Assembly: GCF_013283835.1 (NCBI RefSeq)
Contig: NZ_CP054052.1
Location: forward strand, 806,001-870,000
Length of the DNA: 64,000 bases
Source: Poseidonibacter lekithochrous
Lineage (GTDB): Bacteria > Campylobacterota > Campylobacteria > Campylobacterales > Arcobacteraceae
Direction of reading: 5' to 3'
Shown: one piece after another, positions 61,881-64,000 of the stretch
Numbering within the stretch: the first letter of the stretch is position 1
How the letters are laid out: each line of letters opens with the position of its first letter
Program-made: the position numbers and the translations under genes
Notes under the pieces: model-generated
Seen by the model: only the letters and a program-made list of their open reading frames with translations
Database searches by the model: none
What the model was told of the DNA's origin: nothing

Positions 61881-64000
61881 TTATTTTTCTCTGAAGTTTT
61901 TTTCGTTTACTGTATGTAGTATTTTTTGAGCTAATTCAGATGTATTTTCGGCAATTTGATGTGTTTCATTTGCAACAGAAGCATTACTTTGTGTCTGTTG
62001 GTCAAGTCTATTAATTACATCATTGATTTGTTCAATACTTGTTCTTTGTTCAGCCGAAGCTTCTGAAATATCAGAAATAGCATCTGTTGTTTTAGATATG
62101 TTTTCATTTAGTTTTTTATATCCCATAATCATATGGTCTGCTATTTGTTTTCCATTATCTGTTTTTTGTGTAGCATTTTCTACTAAGTCTTTTATCTCTT
62201 TTGCAGCTTCTGCACTTCTAGCTGCTAGATTACGAACCTCTTGTGCAACTACTGCGAAGCCTTTACCTGCTTCTCCTGCTGTTGCTGCTTCTACTGCTGC
62301 GTTTAGTGATAAGATATTTGTTTGGAATGCAATTTGATCAATAACAGTAATTGCATCAGCAATAGCTTGAGTTTGCTCATTTATTTCATCCATAGATACT
62401 ACTGTTGAGTTAGCTAATTGCTGACCTTTTTTGATTGACTGAGATAATTCATTTGAATGATCTGACATCTCAGATATTCTACTTGTATTATTGATTACTG
62501 TTGATGTTATCTCTTCAAGTGCTGCTGCTGTTTCTTCTAGTGATACAGCTGTTTCATTTGATGATTTATTTAATATATCAACATTTGTTAATAGTATTTT
62601 CGAACTATCATCTAATGCTAATCCATTCGCTTTATTTTCTTGTAACATTTTATTGATTATGTCACATAGATTATTTAAACCTCTAGATATATTTCCATCT
62701 GGATTTTCAATATTATTCACAAAGTTTAGTTTAGAATACTCTTCTAATTGAGCTAAAATAGGATTAATATCACTATTAACATTTTCATTAATAGTTTCAA
62801 TCATATCATTTAGAATATCTTTTAATTCCTCTAATGCTTTATTAGAAGTTGAGTTCTGCACTTTTATATCAAGCTTTCCAGCTTGTACGTGAGAAACTAC
62901 ATCTTTTACATTATTGATTAATTCTCTGTCTTGTTCAAGTCCAGAAGATATTACTTCCATTTCTTTATCAACCATACTTGCCATATTTCCAAACTCATCA
63001 TTTGTTTTGATATTTAGTTTATTAATATGTGATTCTTCACCTTTTAAATATCTAAAGAAAAAGATTAGACCATTTTCTAATTCTTTAATTGGAGCTAATA
63101 TTTTTAGAAGAGCATAGAAAATTATTGATAAGATAATTATTAGTAAAACTGCATATAAAAGAATCTCTTGAATTACATTTTTATCAATCTCTTCATATAT
63201 TTCATCTTTATCAAGTTCAAGTACAAGTTTCCAACCAGTAGTATCAATAGTGCTATATGCTACTAGTTTTTTAACACTATTTTCACTTGCTTCTCCAAAT
63301 GAGTCTTTATTTGTAGATTTAATTTGAGCAAAAAGTAAATCTTTTTTGTTGTATAGTTTTTCATCTTTATGAATAATTATCTTGTCATTTCCGTCTATTA
63401 AATATGCAAGACCTTTTCCTTCTAGATTTACTTTTAAAATTGTATCAACAATAGTATCAATAAAAATATCAGAACCAACAACCCCGATTGTTTTACCATC
63501 TTTAACTAGTGGAGCAAAGATTGATACTACAAGTTTTTTAGTATCAAAATCCACATAAGGAGCAGTAACTCCGCCTTTACCTTCTCTTAGAGCTTGTTTA
63601 TACCAATCTCTTTTTCTCGAATCATAATCTGTAGTTTGTGGTGTTCTTTTTTGTCCATTAGAACCTAAGAAGTTACCATTTTTTTCTACCCCAATAAAGA
63701 ATAAAGCAAAGTTACCCGCATTAGTTCCAAGCTGTAATTTTTTTACTATATCTTCGTTGTGAATATCAAAACTATCATCTGTAGGCATTACATCTCTAAT
63801 TGCCTCAGCAATATCAATTTTTGATTGTAAGTAACTATTAATAAATTTTGAAGTCTCTTTTGCTAAATCAGATTCTTGATGTTTTATTAGATTATATTGT
63901 GCTGTGTAGTTATTCTGAGCATTATAGAATCCAAGTATAGAAAATGATACGACTATACTTATTAATATTAATATTAGAAGTTTTGTTTTTATACTATTTA
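61881..64000 (-). CDS. Methyl-accepting chemotaxis protein with dCache sensor (5' end outside the window)
   Basis: The frame is open to the last base of the window; upstream of the internal Met at 63788 it continues through '[27 protein letters not shown]', the first membrane helix, so the true start is just outside. The periplasmic part is a dCache_1 domain with '[12 protein letters not shown]', 'TAPYVDF' and 'GVVGSD', the residues described for amino-acid-binding dCache domains. A second helix, HAMP-like region and the conserved signalling tip ('[22 protein letters not shown]') follow. An amino acid is the likely ligand. It shares its tip almost identically with the chemoreceptor at 48430. 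Confidence 0.93.
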   Translation of the reverse strand, partial: NSIKTKLLILILISIVVSFSILGFYNAQNNYTAQYNLIKHQESDLAKETSKFINSYLQSKIDIAEAIRDVMPTDDSFDIHNEDIVKKLQLGTNAGNFALFFIGVEKNGNFLGSNGQKRTPQTTDYDSRKRDWYKQALREGKGGVTAPYVDFDTKKLVVSIFAPLVKDGKTIGVVGSDIFIDTIVDTILKVNLEGKGLAYLIDGNDKIIIHKDEKLYNKKDLLFAQIKSTNKDSFGEASENSVKKLVAYSTIDTTGWKLVLELDKDEIYEEIDKNVIQEILLYAVLLIIILSIIFYALLKILAPIKELENGLIFFFRYLKGEESHINKLNIKTNDEFGNMASMVDKEMEVISSGLEQDRELINNVKDVVSHVQAGKLDIKVQNSTSNKALEELKDILNDMIETINENVNSDINPILAQLEEYSKLNFVNNIENPDGNISRGLNNLCDIINKMLQENKANGLALDDSSKILLTNVDILNKSSNETAVSLEETAAALEEITSTVINNTSRISEMSDHSNELSQSIKKGQQLANSTVVSMDEINEQTQAIADAITVIDQIAFQTNILSLNAAVEAATAGEAGKGFAVVAQEVRNLAARSAEAAKEIKDLVENATQKTDNGKQIADHMIMGYKKLNENISKTTDAISDISEASAEQRTSIEQINDVINRLDQQTQSNASVANETHQIAENTSELAQKILHTVNEKNFREK

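Noticed and set aside
61663-64000. Genomic island at the tRNA-Leu gene
   Set aside because: No integrase, no repeat of the tRNA 3' end and no phage genes are visible on either side.

Overview
The window is AT-rich, densely packed bacterial DNA whose gene content and gene order point to a marine or host-associated Campylobacterota, most likely an Arcobacter-type (Arcobacteraceae) genome. Reasons: the order rpsB-tsf-ABC ATPase-acidic protein-gmk, proC next to small pseudopilins, and bamD-lon all recall Campylobacter-group gene order; there is a cbb3-oxidase maturation pair (ccoI-ccoS), many large chemoreceptors and c-di-GMP proteins, and promoters recognisable mainly by a TATAAT box. I see no prophage, insertion sequence, CRISPR array or plasmid module.

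Layout. 1-1884: 3' end of a TonB-dependent receptor plus a PepSY membrane protein (iron uptake). 2047-6171: translation/GMP cluster (rpsB, tsf, ABC ATPase, acidic receiver-like protein, gmk). 6173-11098: REC-GGDEF-EAL protein, ccoI-ccoS, a small cytochrome c. 11293-15884: ABC ATPase, hemH, AMMECR1 protein, a radical SAM-MEMO fusion, and an ElyC-like protein. 15916-17493: a zinc-type ABC transporter behind a dyad. 17514-21881: CvfB-like protein, then stress genes tpx, nnrS and msrPQ. 21940-22077: an unannotated candidate small RNA. 22175-29283: UvrD-type helicase, CHASE4 diguanylate cyclase, valS, a lipoprotein. 29293-36728: RND pump, lapD-lapG, MFS transporter. 36806-43443: rdgB, three pseudopilin-like genes behind proC, bamD, lon, a rhomboid protease. 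43465-48415: AraC/LysE pair, an EF-hand protein, a tiny zinc-ribbon gene without a normal start, dinB, two small unknown genes. 48430-57704: CZB chemoreceptor, MscS channel, four-PAS histidine kinase, an internally duplicated unknown. 57783-60841: a repeat protein translationally coupled to a TpsB/FhaC-like outer-membrane transporter. 60898-64000: PepSY protein with a Fur-box-like site, tRNA-Leu(GAG), and a dCache chemoreceptor running off the end.

The best candidate for an undescribed system is 57783-60841: a secreted protein whose centre is a strictly four-residue-periodic, lysine-rich proline stalk (eleven 60-bp units) overlapping by one base with its probable two-partner-type exporter. 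It lacks a recognisable TPS/haemagglutinin domain, so it does not look like a normal TpsA cargo. Other notable points are two mRNA hairpins that bury the ribosome-binding sites of the ABC ATPase (4034-4085) and of msrP (20314-20362), a probable leaderless dinB transcript, an AmmeMemoRadiSam operon with a fused enzyme, a complete LapD-LapG switch, and palindromes placed on the RND and PepSY promoters. All function calls rest on motif reading by eye; no database search was run.
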